DNA of 64,000 nt from positions 52,323-116,322 of the forward strand of contig NZ_JALLIK010000103.1 of NCBI RefSeq assembly GCF_023093595.1. The letters run 5' to 3'. The notes under the pieces are model-generated. The model did not search any database. It had not been told where the DNA came from and saw nothing but the letters and a program-made list of their open reading frames with translations. This document shows, in pieces, positions 37,114-46,533 of the stretch. Positions within the stretch are counted from its first letter, which is position 1. Every line of letters begins with the position of its first letter. The DNA is from Thauera aromatica_A. Lineage in GTDB: Bacteria > Pseudomonadota > Gammaproteobacteria > Burkholderiales > Rhodocyclaceae. The position numbers and the translations under genes are program-made.

Positions 37114-38003
37114 GCCCGACGCCCAAGCATGAGCTCGACCGCCTGGCGATCGGCCTGATGGTGTTGCTGTGCACGATCTGGGGGCTGCAGCAGGTGGCGA
37201 TCAAGCTCACCAGCGTCGGCATCTCGCCGGTGTGGCAGGCCGGCGTGCGCTCGCTCGGCGCCACGGCGATCGTATTCGGCTGGGCGGCGCTGCGCGGCGT
37301 AAGGCTGTTCGAGCGCGACCGCACGCTGCTGCCGGGGCTGTTCGCCGGGCTGCTGTTCGCGGCCGAGTTCGCGCTGATCTTTCTCGGCCTGCAGCTCACT
37401 TCGGCTTCGCGCGGCGTGATCTTCCTGTACACCGCGCCCTTCTTCGTCGCCCTCGGTGCGGTCTGGTTGTTGCCGCACGAGCACATGCGCCGCGCCCAGT
37501 GGGCGGGGATGGCGATGGCGTTTTCCGGGATCATCGTGCTGTTCGGTGAGCACCTGTTCGTGCCGGCGGGCGAAGCCTGGATGGGCGACCTGATGATCGT
37601 GGTCGCCGCGCTGCTGTGGGCGGCGACGACGCTGACGGTGAAGGCCAGCGCGCTGGCGCGGGCCTCGGCGGAGAAGACCCTGCTCTACCAGCTCGGGGTT
37701 TCGGCGCTGGCCCTGCCGCCGCTGTCGTATGCCCTCGGCGAGCCCGGCGTGTTCGCGCCGACCCCGCTGGTGTGGGCGGGCCTGCTGTTCCAGACCGTGA
37801 TCGTCGCCGGGGCGTCCTACCTCGCCTGGTTCTGGCTGGTGCGGGAGTACCCGGCGACGCGCTTGTCGTCGTTTTCCTTCCTGACCCCGGTGATGGGGGT
37901 GCTGGCCGGCGGCGTGCTCCTCGGCGAGCCGCTCACTCCGGCGGTGTTCGCTGCGCTCGCCTTGGTCGGCACCGGGATCTGGGTGGCGAACCGGCCGGCC
38001 TGA
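37110..38003 (+). CDS. EamA/DMT superfamily transporter
   Basis: A 297-residue membrane protein with ten predicted helices and two EamA repeats (LLCTIWGLQQVAIKLTSVGI in the first, MIVVAALLWAATTLTVKASA opening the second). The substrate is unknown; relatives export metabolites or drugs. The start overlaps the preceding stop (ATGA at 37110), so it is translationally coupled to the YhcB-like gene. Confidence 0.88.
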   Translation: MSPTPKHELDRLAIGLMVLLCTIWGLQQVAIKLTSVGISPVWQAGVRSLGATAIVFGWAALRGVRLFERDRTLLPGLFAGLLFAAEFALIFLGLQLTSASRGVIFLYTAPFFVALGAVWLLPHEHMRRAQWAGMAMAFSGIIVLFGEHLFVPAGEAWMGDLMIVVAALLWAATTLTVKASALARASAEKTLLYQLGVSALALPPLSYALGEPGVFAPTPLVWAGLLFQTVIVAGASYLAWFWLVREYPATRLSSFSFLTPVMGVLAGGVLLGEPLTPAVFAALALVGTGIWVANRPA

Positions 38004-38082
38004 GCTGCAGCGCTCGGCCCGGGGGCGCGTGCCCGGGGCCGATGCTCTATAGTGGCGGCGTCCCTGTTGCGGAGCCGTGCCC

Positions 38083-38712
38083 ATGTCCCGTCCGGTCGTC
38101 GAGTTCTGGTTCGAGTTCGCCAGCACCTATTCCTACCTGTCCGTGATGCGCATCGAAGCGGCGGCGCAGGCCGCCAGGGTGGATATCGAGTGGCGCCCCT
38201 TCCTGCTCGGCCCGGTGTTCATGGCGCTGGGCTGGAACGACTCGCCGTTCAACATCTACCCGCCCAAGGGACGCTACATGTGGCGCGATCTCGAGCGCCT
38301 CGCCGCCAAGCAGGGGCTACCCTTCCACCACCCCAGCCGCTTTCCGCGCAACGGCCTGCTCGCCGCGCGGGTGGCGCTGCTCGGCGCCCATGAAGGCTGG
38401 GTGGGGCCGTTCGCGCGCGCGGTGATGACCGCCAACTTCGCCGAAGACCGCGAGATCGGCGAGCCGGCGGTGATCGGGGCGATCCTCGAAGACCTCGGCC
38501 TGCCGGCCGCCGAGCTGCTCGCGCGCGCGCAGAGCGCCGCCAACAAGCTCGCCCTGCGCTGCCAGACCGAACGCGCCGCCGAGCTCGGTCTGTTCGGGGC
38601 GCCCAGCTTCCGCGTCGGCGACGAGCTGTTCTGGGGCAACGACCGGCTCGAGGATGCGCTGGCGTGGGCGCGGCAGGGGCGCGCGACGGCGCCGGCACAG
38701 TTCATGCCTTGA
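38083..38712 (+). CDS. DsbA-family 2-hydroxychromene-2-carboxylate isomerase-like protein
   Basis: A 209-residue thioredoxin-fold protein of the DsbA/HCCA isomerase group: VEFWFEFASTYSYLSVMRIE with the S-x-Y glutathione-binding start in place of a CxxC, WRPFLLGPVF, and GAPSFRVGDELFWGNDRL near the C-terminus. HCCA isomerase acts in naphthalene breakdown, but most homologues are of unknown substrate. The 3' end overlaps brxL by 11 bp, marking the left edge of the BREX locus. Confidence 0.85.
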   Translation: MSRPVVEFWFEFASTYSYLSVMRIEAAAQAARVDIEWRPFLLGPVFMALGWNDSPFNIYPPKGRYMWRDLERLAAKQGLPFHHPSRFPRNGLLAARVALLGAHEGWVGPFARAVMTANFAEDREIGEPAVIGAILEDLGLPAAELLARAQSAANKLALRCQTERAAELGLFGAPSFRVGDELFWGNDRLEDALAWARQGRATAPAQFMP

Positions 38713-40774
38713 AGACGTCGACCTTGGTCTCCAGACATCGGCGCAAACTCAGGTCGTTCGCGCCGATGCCGAACCAGCTGTCCGGCTTCTGGAAAAAATC
38801 CAGGCCACGGCCGATCTTGATCACCCAGCCGTTGTCGATGCGGATCTCGCGGTCATGCAGGTTCTCGTTCACCTTCACGTCCAGTGCGACGTCCAGTTCA
38901 AGCAGGCTCTGCTTGAGCTCGTCCAGCCGCGCGGCGACCTCCTTCAGGTCGGTGCCGTCGTCGTAGCTCGTGGTCAGGCTGATCTTGCGCACACCCGGGG
39001 CCTTGATCACCGTTTCGCAGAAGCGCACGAAGTTGTGGATCTGGTGCGTCGCGCGGATGTAGGGGTCCTCGATCTCGACGTGCTTGGCACCCGCCAGGTA
39101 GGGCAGCACGATCGCCTCGTAGCTGTAACCGGTATCCCCGTAATGGATGGTGAAATGCTGTTCGCTCGGCGGTGACGGCGCGGCTTCGCCAGCGGGCGGC
39201 AGCTGGGCGGCAGCGGGTGCCGCCGCCACGGCCGCCGGCGTGGCGATCGGCGCTGCAGGCGGCGTGACGCCCTGCTCGGACGACGTGTGAATGTTCCGTC
39301 TGCTCGGCTCCTGGGTGGCCGTGGCGGTGCGTGACTCGGGGCAGTAGACGACCACGTCTTCGCCGGCGCTGTTGATGAACGACAGGTTGATGCGCCCGAA
39401 CTCGTCGTCGGTCTTGCGCTTGTTCATCTGCTCCTTCACCCGGCGGCGCATCTCCACCGCGTAGGCGACGTATTCATCGAACTCGGCATCCGATGGCGGG
39501 CCGTGGGGGTGCAGGATCTTCAGGAAGGCGCACACCGACTTCTTGATGCCTTTCTCGTCGCGGCCTTCGACCGCCTTGCCGAGCCGGATCCGCTTGCTGA
39601 CCTCCTCGTAGCGGTTGGTCTGCTTGAGCTGGTGGTGGAAGGCCTCGGCCAGGTAATCGGTGATGAAGCCGTAGTGGCTGGTCAGGAATTCGCTGCTGTT
39701 CTTGGGCATCTCCCAGCCCGGCAGATAGCAGGCGAAGCGATCCTGGACCGCGAGGTCGAACTCCTTGGGCAGCGGCTGAAACAGGTCGTACACCTCGGAA
39801 TGCACGATCTGCTCGACCGACAGGTCCAGGTTGCCGACGAAGGCCATCGACGCGTCGGCGATCACCTCCACGCCGCGCGAGAAGCGCCCGTTGGCCATGA
39901 AGTCCTTCATGATCTGGATGGTGTCCTGGTCCTTCACCTTGATGCCGCCGACCTCGTCGAAGGCGACCGTGTCCCAGTAGCCGACCAGGCCGATCTTGCG
40001 ACGCTGGTTGTTGTAGAACAGCGTCGCCTTGGTGGCCTGGCCACCGCTGATCAGCGTCGAGTAGGGCGAGAACTCGCTGAAGAAGTAGGACTTGCCGGTG
40101 CCGCGCGGCCCCAGCTCGATGAAGTTGTAGTTCGCCTCGATCAGCGGCGCCAGGCGGGCGACGAAGTGCATCTTCACCCGGTGGCTGAGCTTGCCCGGCT
40201 CCAGGCCGACCGAGCGCAGGATCACGTCCAGCCATTCGTCGCGGCTGAACTGTGCGCGGCCTTCCTTGTAGCGCTCGAAGTCGAAGCGGGCGAGCTGGAT
40301 CGGACGCAGATCCTCGACGTAGAAGGTGTAGCCGTCCTCCTCGATCTCGTTGAACGCGATCGTCACCTCGGCCCACAGCCCGCCCTGCAGCAGGCGGTCG
40401 TTGTCGCGGTAGAACTTCTCGCTGATCGCCACTCGGCGCGAATCGAAGTTCTCCAGCGCCGCCCAGTGCCGGCGGTCCTTCTCGACGTAGTTGACGTGCA
40501 CCTTGTCGATGAAACGATGCTTGCCCTTGGTCGCCACCCGCGACTGCGCGGCATTGGCTTCATTCGGGCGCACGTAGTTCTCGTTGAGCGTATCGAGCAC
40601 CGCCTCCATGCCGGCCTGGATCTCGGCGGCGTCGTCGCTCGCGCAGAAGCGCGCGAGCAGGAACTCGAGCACGAAGGTCGGCACGTTGGTGCCCTTCTTG
40701 ATCCGGTGCAGCAGGTCCTTGCGCACGACCTTGCCGTCGAAGATCGAGGTCAGCTTCTCGTCCAGGGTATCCAT
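38702..40774 (-). CDS. brxL: BREX Lon-like protein BrxL
   Basis: A 690-residue protein, last gene of the BREX operon. The ATPase core has Walker A GPRGTGKS at 222-229 and a Walker B-like IGLVGYWDTVAFDEVGG. A proline/alanine-rich linker around residues 500-540 joins a C-terminal Lon-protease-like domain. BrxL is needed for phage exclusion in type I BREX. The ATG at 40774 has AGGGA 8 bases upstream; an in-frame TTG at 40810 overlapping the pglZ stop is less likely. Confidence 0.92.
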   Translation of the reverse strand: MDTLDEKLTSIFDGKVVRKDLLHRIKKGTNVPTFVLEFLLARFCASDDAAEIQAGMEAVLDTLNENYVRPNEANAAQSRVATKGKHRFIDKVHVNYVEKDRRHWAALENFDSRRVAISEKFYRDNDRLLQGGLWAEVTIAFNEIEEDGYTFYVEDLRPIQLARFDFERYKEGRAQFSRDEWLDVILRSVGLEPGKLSHRVKMHFVARLAPLIEANYNFIELGPRGTGKSYFFSEFSPYSTLISGGQATKATLFYNNQRRKIGLVGYWDTVAFDEVGGIKVKDQDTIQIMKDFMANGRFSRGVEVIADASMAFVGNLDLSVEQIVHSEVYDLFQPLPKEFDLAVQDRFACYLPGWEMPKNSSEFLTSHYGFITDYLAEAFHHQLKQTNRYEEVSKRIRLGKAVEGRDEKGIKKSVCAFLKILHPHGPPSDAEFDEYVAYAVEMRRRVKEQMNKRKTDDEFGRINLSFINSAGEDVVVYCPESRTATATQEPSRRNIHTSSEQGVTPPAAPIATPAAVAAAPAAAQLPPAGEAAPSPPSEQHFTIHYGDTGYSYEAIVLPYLAGAKHVEIEDPYIRATHQIHNFVRFCETVIKAPGVRKISLTTSYDDGTDLKEVAARLDELKQSLLELDVALDVKVNENLHDREIRIDNGWVIKIGRGLDFFQKPDSWFGIGANDLSLRRCLETKVDVFKA

Positions 40775-40806
40775 CAATCCAGTCCCTCGCCGGGTGGCGC
40801 CATCAC

Positions 40807-43329
40807 TCAAACCGCGTAATCGGTTTCGAGCTCGATCTGGGCGTAGATCGCGTTGGTCTTCGGGTTCAGGGCCTTGACCTTGAACTTGCCCTCGAACTCC
40901 ATCTGCATCTTCAGCGTCACCTGGGCCTTCTCGCCCGCGCGCAGGGTCAGCGTGCCGGTGGCCGGATTCACCACGCCGCCGGCCTTGGCCTCACCGACCA
41001 CATCGCCCTTGGCGTTGTGCGCCTCCAGCAGGATCTCGAACACGCTCTCGGTCGAGAACATGTCGACCGCATCCACCGCGAGGTCGATCACCGGCACCCG
41101 CGTCGTCACCCGCTTCGCGCCGTTCTTGTAGCGCAGCGCCACCGCAGCCTGCGTCAACGCGGGTTGCTCGGCGGCCTTCAACTGCATCGTGATCACCGGC
41201 ACCACGCACTCCTGCAGCGAGGCGCCGCCGTGGTAGTAGAGCAGGCCGGCGCGATACGCCGCCAGGCTCAGCGGCCCGGCAAAGCGGGCGAAGTCGCCGC
41301 GGATGCCGAGTTTGTCCGCGCTCATCTCGAAGTGGTGGGCATCGGCGCCACCGTCACCCAGCGCGCAGCGCTCATGCACCGCGATCCAGTTGCCGGCGGG
41401 CCTGGCGCACACGTCGCCGGCGCCGGCATGGGTGTTCATGAAGAAGCCGTGGTCGGTGGCGATCACCACCTCGCTGAAGCCGCGCTGGATCAGCTTGTGG
41501 ATCGCCTTGCGGATACGCTTGAGGGCGTTGGTGATCTCGGCCGGCGCGGTGTCCGGGTGGTTCTCGAAGTGGCTGTCGATCTCGACCGCACGCAGCACCA
41601 GCAGGTCCACGTCCTTGCCGAAGTCGACACGGTCGCGCACGAAGTCTTCCAGGCGCCCCTCGGCAAAACGCTGGCCATAGCGCCGGCGGAACACCTCCAT
41701 GCGCTGCGCCACCGTCGTGATCGCCTGCTCGCCCAGCATCGGCACGATGCTGTCACCCTGCTTGCTCAGCGTCAGTGTCTGCCCTGCGCCCGGCAGCAGG
41801 CTGGCCATGCCGACCGGGGTCACGCTGGGCAGTTGCGCCAACGCCGGCTTCAACTCGACCACCCCGTCCTCGGCGAGCTGCTTTTCCAGCGCCACGCCCA
41901 ACTCGAAACGCAGCGCGTCGATCATCAGGTAGGCCACGCGGTGGCCGTTGTGCTGCAGCTTGGGGGCCACCACGCGATCGAACACATCGGCGTTGGACAG
42001 GTAATCGGGCAGCGGCCAGCCGCTCGCCTGCAGGTGCCGGGTGAACACCATCTGCACCCGCTCGACCAGCTTGCCGTAGCGCTTGCGGGCTTGCTGCTTG
42101 ATCGGCGTCATCGTGCCGTTGGTGTCCTGCCAATCGAAGTCGCTAACCGCCTGTTCGAACTCCCGATGCAGGCGATCGACCTCGCGCAGCGCGCCGATGT
42201 AGAAGGCGAGCAGGCGCTCCAGACTTTGCGCGTGGTCGGGCAACTGGCGGTCCAGGTCCTCGCAGGCCAGCGACAACTCCACGGCAGCGCGCACCAGATC
42301 CCATTGCGCCCGGCTCTCGCCCTTGCCGGTCCACACCGAGCGCTCGTGCTGCGCCAGGATCGTCCGTACCAGGTCGATGTCGTCGCGCAGGCTGGCCTCG
42401 ATGGCGTTGGCGAGGAAGGTGCGTTCCTCGAAGGGGAAGGTGTCGCGCTGGCCCAGGTTCTTGAGGCTGTGGCAGTGCGCGGGCAAGGACAGCTCGCGCT
42501 CGATCTCCTCGGCGCGGTCGATGTAGATGGACTGCGTGCGGCGGTTGTTGCGCAGGTCTTCGCACAAGCCCTCGATCACCGGGCGTGCGCTCACCGGTGC
42601 CTGCGGGATGTCGGCGAGTGCCGCCGGCAAGGCCTCGGGCAGATCGAACACGAACTCGCTGAACAACACGAAGCGCCACAGCTCGTCGGCGATCGACGAC
42701 CAGGTCTTGCCGCGCGTCTTCAGCGCCAGGCCGAGGCTGGTCTTGAGCAGGTCACGCGCTTCCGCGCCCCAGGCTTCCGCGCCCTTCAAGGCCTCGTCCT
42801 GGCGGGCGCTAGGCGCCAGCAGCGCCAGCAGGATGTCGCGCCCGGACTCGACCCCGAGCAGCGCCCGCAGGTTGGGCCAGCCCAGGCCACCGCCCACGGC
42901 ATCGATGACCGCGAAGCTCGGCTTCGACTCCGCCTCGAAGAGCTTGCGGATCGCCATGCCGTGATCCGGCTTCGCCTTCAGGCACAGGCTCTCGAAGCTG
43001 TCGCTGTCACCGTTCGGGAAGGTCTCACCGCACGCGGCAAAAGCGGCAAAGGGGTCGCGCTGGCGCTCTTCGTCCGCTACGGGCGCGGCGGCAGGTACGT
43101 AGATCACCAGTCCGTTCAGCGCCCCCTTGCCGAGCGCCACCAGGGCCTGGCTCGCCGCCTCGCGGCTCAGGATGCTGCTCTCGCTGGCATCGACCACCCG
43201 ACACTGCTCGTCCTCCATGCCCTGGCACACGGCGCGGTAACGGTGCTGCGGGTCGTACACCACCAGCACGCCGCGCTTCGCGAGGCGGGGGGCGAGGATG
43301 TCCTGGCGAATGAAGGTCTCGATACTCAT
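40807..43329 (-). CDS. pglZ: BREX phosphatase-like protein PglZ
   Basis: An 840-residue PglZ (BREX-1 type). The alkaline-phosphatase-like core shows the metal-site residues D471 in YLMIDALRFELG and D626-H627 in VVIATDHGFF, with LPSVTPVGMASLLPG before the second metal site. PglZ is a core BREX protein working with PglX. brxL follows in the same direction, 32 bp after the stop. A region with a DUF433 gene and a broken PIN toxin separates it from the ATPase module upstream. Confidence 0.92.
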   Translation of the reverse strand: MSIETFIRQDILAPRLAKRGVLVVYDPQHRYRAVCQGMEDEQCRVVDASESSILSREAASQALVALGKGALNGLVIYVPAAAPVADEERQRDPFAAFAACGETFPNGDSDSFESLCLKAKPDHGMAIRKLFEAESKPSFAVIDAVGGGLGWPNLRALLGVESGRDILLALLAPSARQDEALKGAEAWGAEARDLLKTSLGLALKTRGKTWSSIADELWRFVLFSEFVFDLPEALPAALADIPQAPVSARPVIEGLCEDLRNNRRTQSIYIDRAEEIERELSLPAHCHSLKNLGQRDTFPFEERTFLANAIEASLRDDIDLVRTILAQHERSVWTGKGESRAQWDLVRAAVELSLACEDLDRQLPDHAQSLERLLAFYIGALREVDRLHREFEQAVSDFDWQDTNGTMTPIKQQARKRYGKLVERVQMVFTRHLQASGWPLPDYLSNADVFDRVVAPKLQHNGHRVAYLMIDALRFELGVALEKQLAEDGVVELKPALAQLPSVTPVGMASLLPGAGQTLTLSKQGDSIVPMLGEQAITTVAQRMEVFRRRYGQRFAEGRLEDFVRDRVDFGKDVDLLVLRAVEIDSHFENHPDTAPAEITNALKRIRKAIHKLIQRGFSEVVIATDHGFFMNTHAGAGDVCARPAGNWIAVHERCALGDGGADAHHFEMSADKLGIRGDFARFAGPLSLAAYRAGLLYYHGGASLQECVVPVITMQLKAAEQPALTQAAVALRYKNGAKRVTTRVPVIDLAVDAVDMFSTESVFEILLEAHNAKGDVVGEAKAGGVVNPATGTLTLRAGEKAQVTLKMQMEFEGKFKVKALNPKTNAIYAQIELETDYAV

Positions 43330-43427
43330 GCGATTCTTGTCTTCTTGTAGATCATGTATGAGCGACTACGCAGCTTGCGGCGCATGAAACGGCGTTTTGT
43401 GCGCCACAAACCGAGCAGGCGGTTGTT

Positions 43428-43472
43428 TCAGGTACCGTCCGACGACCGCTGCACATCAATCCAGAAGGTCAC
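43428..43472 (-). pseudogene. Stump of a DUF5615-type PIN toxin
   Basis: A GTG at 43472 overlaps the DUF433 stop (GTGA), as in intact DUF433-DUF5615 pairs. It reads VTFWIDVQ, the usual opening of the PIN-like DUF5615 toxin, but after 14 codons a stop is reached and the following sequence is not protein-like. The toxin appears deleted after its first strand. Confidence 0.6.
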
Positions 43473-43702
43473 GCCGCCAGCCTGACGATGGCAACGCGGC
43501 GGGCGGCGAAATGCAGGCATGCCCTGATGTCTGCCGCCTCCAGGTCGGGGAAGTCGGCCAGGATCTCAGCCTGCTCGACCCCCTGGGCAAGCATTTCGAG
43601 CACATCCGCCACCCGGATTCGCAAACCACGGATGCAGGGCAGCCCCCCGCACTGCCGGAGGTTGAAGGTGATGCGCTGTTCAAGGTCAGTGTTCATCACC
43701 AT
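43469..43702 (-). CDS. DUF433 antitoxin-like protein
   Basis: A 77-residue protein matching DUF433 (VapB45-like): CGGLPCIRGLRIRVADVLEM and EILADFPDLEAADIRACLHF. Members bind DNA and neutralise a DUF5615 PIN-like toxin encoded immediately downstream; here only the first codons of that toxin remain. It lies between the ATPase module and pglZ within the BREX operon. Confidence 0.85.
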   Translation of the reverse strand: MVMNTDLEQRITFNLRQCGGLPCIRGLRIRVADVLEMLAQGVEQAEILADFPDLEAADIRACLHFAARRVAIVRLAA

Positions 43703-43773
43703 TCACCGCCATTCTCTGCAGGAAAAAACCGACTCCTGGGTTCAGGCCCCACTGTCGCCAGAGCCTCGTCACG

Positions 43774-45234
43774 CTAACCCGCTACAGGGCGAACGCCACC
43801 CCGGCGCCCCATGCCATAGCCCACGCGATAAACGTCAGGAAGGTTGATACGGCCATCCTTCAAACGCTCGACCAAGCCCAGCTCAATCAAATCCAGAAGG
43901 ACACCGTCCTCGCCTTCCGAGACACGGCTGGGAGGAAGGCGAACGGCCTGATCCGCGATGCCACGCTCGAGCTCCTCCACCACACGCTGCTGCCTCCAAA
44001 CGCGCGAGATCTCATCGAAATGACATGGCACGGTAATGCCGGCCAATGGTTCGAACAAAGGCCTCACCCAAGGGTAGTCCTCCTCGAGCTCTCGCACCCG
44101 AATCTTGGACGCTTCCTGGACGCCCCGTTTGATGCTTTCGTAATGCAGGGCAAACTCTTGATTCACCCTCGGCTCATCCTGCGCAGCATGTCGCAGCGCC
44201 GAAAGAAAACTGCGCGGGCTGACTTCGCCACGCGCATCGCCGAGATGGCTGGGGAGCCATGAGTAAGGGAACCCCCTTCGCTTGTCCCTTCCCATCCATG
44301 GGCCCGTGAATGCATGGAAGACCGACTTTTGCATCTCCTCACTACGCCTGAGCCCCGCCGGCACCAGCCATATCCCATCCTCCTGCTTCCACTGGATGTT
44401 GGGCAGCATGGCCTGCACACCACTTCTGAACGGCTCGCCATGCTCCGGCTCATTCGCCAGGTATTGCCAAAGCAGTCCATACAGCTCGCGACGGGGCCAC
44501 TCCAGGACGATCTTCTGATTGAGCACCTTCGATGCGTCGGGAAAGTTCGCCACGATGGGGTCTTCGAGCTGATCCGGCCGGGCGAATACCTTCAGGCGAA
44601 TACGCCGGAAAGCCCGCGTATCCAGAACGACCTGCAGCAAACCACGGACCAGCCGGTTCATCGTCGGCCAATCATCCGCCGTCCGATCCAGGGCATCGAA
44701 CAACACGATGTGGTACTGCCCTTGCCGTTCAAGCTTCGTATCCGCCTGGTACCAGCATTCATCAACGACCTCCGGATGATCGGTCATCCACTGGACGCGG
44801 GCCTGCCAATTCTCGAGTGCCACGAACTGCTGGGGTGCATCCGCCCCCAATAGCTGCTGAAAAACGACTGCAGACCAGATCTGCTGCGGATCGATCCCTG
44901 ATTCATGCAGCGCTTTCAGCGTCCCCTTGCTGGGAAACTGCTTTCCAAGCGGCCGCTGACCGAAGCCGACCGAAACGACTGTTTCGGCACTCAAGCCGGT
45001 ATCCGAACCAAGCAGCGCGCGGAGGTCGCCAGATTGCAGCGCGGCGAACCAGAAGCTCTTTCCGGATCCGCGCATCCCCTGAATCAGGGTGGTATTCGGA
45101 TGCAATGCCTTGGCGTGTGAGGCAGGCAGGTACAGATGACGCGCGGCGGGCGTTTCATCGAACTGGGCCGTATCCTCAGGCAGTGCGGCAATCAAGCCTG
45201 CGCGGAAGCGATGGGGAAAAAGGTAGGCGCTCAT
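43774..45234 (-). CDS. P-loop ATPase of a three-gene module inside BREX
   Basis: A 486-residue protein with Walker A GMRGSGKS at 53-60 and a Walker B-like strand in YHIVLFDALDRTADD. The N-terminal part (residues 20-230) is a STAND/AAA-like nucleoside triphosphatase. The C-terminal half is helical and not recognised. Base composition is visibly less GC-rich than the neighbours, a sign of transfer. It starts 6 bp after the KGGVGR gene. It is not a known core BREX gene; its place suggests a defence effector or sensor partner of the two genes before it. Confidence 0.7.
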   Translation of the reverse strand: MSAYLFPHRFRAGLIAALPEDTAQFDETPAARHLYLPASHAKALHPNTTLIQGMRGSGKSFWFAALQSGDLRALLGSDTGLSAETVVSVGFGQRPLGKQFPSKGTLKALHESGIDPQQIWSAVVFQQLLGADAPQQFVALENWQARVQWMTDHPEVVDECWYQADTKLERQGQYHIVLFDALDRTADDWPTMNRLVRGLLQVVLDTRAFRRIRLKVFARPDQLEDPIVANFPDASKVLNQKIVLEWPRRELYGLLWQYLANEPEHGEPFRSGVQAMLPNIQWKQEDGIWLVPAGLRRSEEMQKSVFHAFTGPWMGRDKRRGFPYSWLPSHLGDARGEVSPRSFLSALRHAAQDEPRVNQEFALHYESIKRGVQEASKIRVRELEEDYPWVRPLFEPLAGITVPCHFDEISRVWRQQRVVEELERGIADQAVRLPPSRVSEGEDGVLLDLIELGLVERLKDGRINLPDVYRVGYGMGRRGGVRPVAG

Positions 45235-45240
45235 GGCTGG

Positions 45241-46533
45241 CTAATCTTGATCGGTTGTGGCAAGCAGACGATCGGCCTGCTCGAAGAAAAGGGAAAACGC
45301 CTCTTCCGCTGTCTTGCGGTCGATACCCCCCTTGGAAGGATCGAACTCCATCAGCGCGCGATGCCAGAAAATGGGCACCGGTGCGTGGGGGGCAGACTCA
45401 TCGTCCAGATCGAAGGAGAAGGTATCCAGGTCGTCCGGTCCCGTCACATCGTAGAGGTTGTCGCGGAAGATATCCCACGCGTGCTCCTTGAACCCCTGCA
45501 AATAGGCATCTCGTCCGGTGTCCGGAACCATGCCGGCAATAACCTGCAGGTTGGTCCGGAATGTCGTCAGGTGTGGGTGGCTGCGCCAATGCTTGAAAAG
45601 TAGTTCGTAGCCCCTCCAGGTCTGTGGCGTGTCGATGGCAAACAGCAGGGTAACGGCTTCCATCCGGGTGGCCAGTACCGCCGCGATGTCATGCAGGCCC
45701 GCACGGCTATCCAGAATCACCACGTCCGGCGCGTACTGCTTTTCCATTCGCTCCACGAACTTCTGCAAGCGCTCGGCCCATGACTCCGGCTGGTCACCGC
45801 TGAATTCGGCATAGCAGCGGGCGAGCTTGGGGAGATAGTCTTCCGTCCTGGCGCCGTAGGCGGGGATGACGGAGATTTCGCCGTCCAGCCCCTGGGCGAG
45901 CGGGCTACGGACGAGCAACTCGCCCTCCACCACGTGCGCTTGCCCCACGCCGTCCTCGACAAACCAGTCCACCACGCCGTAGTCGGGCAGACGATCCGGC
46001 GGCAGCAACGAACTGCTGATGCCGGGCGACTCCAGGTCCAGGTCGAAGACCAATACCTTCTTGCCTTGCTCGGCCAGATGCCAGGCCCAATTGACCAAGG
46101 CAGTGGAGCGGCCAACGCCGCCCTTGAGACCAAAGAAAGTCACCCGTGGGTTGGTCGTTGTGCGCTGCAGGGCATCTCGCATCCAATCCTGGCCGATGAT
46201 CTGGCGATCCAGGAGGTAGATGCTGAGGCCGTTGCGCTGCTTCAGTAGCCGGCGTTCGCTCAGGACGACATCGGGCTCGGTCAATTCATCCCTGAAGAGC
46301 ACGGAACGTGCGGCATCGAATGCGTAGGCGCCCAACTGCGCCGAGAGATCGGAGCGATATTTGTCCAGCTCCGGCCAATCCTTTTTTTTCTTGGTCGGCA
46401 AGACCGGACGGATACGCCCGCGCAGGTCGCGCACCAGGACGATTTCATTGCCCAGTGCGGTGCCAAGCGCTTCCGTGATCCCCAGTGCTGTTTCCAGCGC
46501 TTGCTGAAACACGATGTTCGCTGTGTTCGTCAT
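45241..46533 (-). CDS. KGGVGR-motif ParA-like ATPase
   Basis: A 430-residue protein. The deviant Walker A KGGVGRST is at 137-144, followed by VLVFDLDLESPG (160-171) in place of the ParA/MinD DTDPQ-like motif. The N-terminal 130 residues are a separate domain of unknown fold. The deviant P-loop with arginine in place of the usual lysine (KGGVGK) defines a ParA-like subgroup. The start overlaps the stop of the HEPN-like gene (ATGA). It probably forms a switch with the neighbouring P-loop protein; the biological role is not known to me. Confidence 0.78.
   Translation of the reverse strand: MTNTANIVFQQALETALGITEALGTALGNEIVLVRDLRGRIRPVLPTKKKKDWPELDKYRSDLSAQLGAYAFDAARSVLFRDELTEPDVVLSERRLLKQRNGLSIYLLDRQIIGQDWMRDALQRTTTNPRVTFFGLKGGVGRSTALVNWAWHLAEQGKKVLVFDLDLESPGISSSLLPPDRLPDYGVVDWFVEDGVGQAHVVEGELLVRSPLAQGLDGEISVIPAYGARTEDYLPKLARCYAEFSGDQPESWAERLQKFVERMEKQYAPDVVILDSRAGLHDIAAVLATRMEAVTLLFAIDTPQTWRGYELLFKHWRSHPHLTTFRTNLQVIAGMVPDTGRDAYLQGFKEHAWDIFRDNLYDVTGPDDLDTFSFDLDDESAPHAPVPIFWHRALMEFDPSKGGIDRKTAEEAFSLFFEQADRLLATTDQD

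Noticed and set aside
41017..43350. 777-codon plus-strand frame opposite pglZ
   Set aside because: Antisense to clear PglZ with metal-site motifs; no protein family recognised in the shadow.
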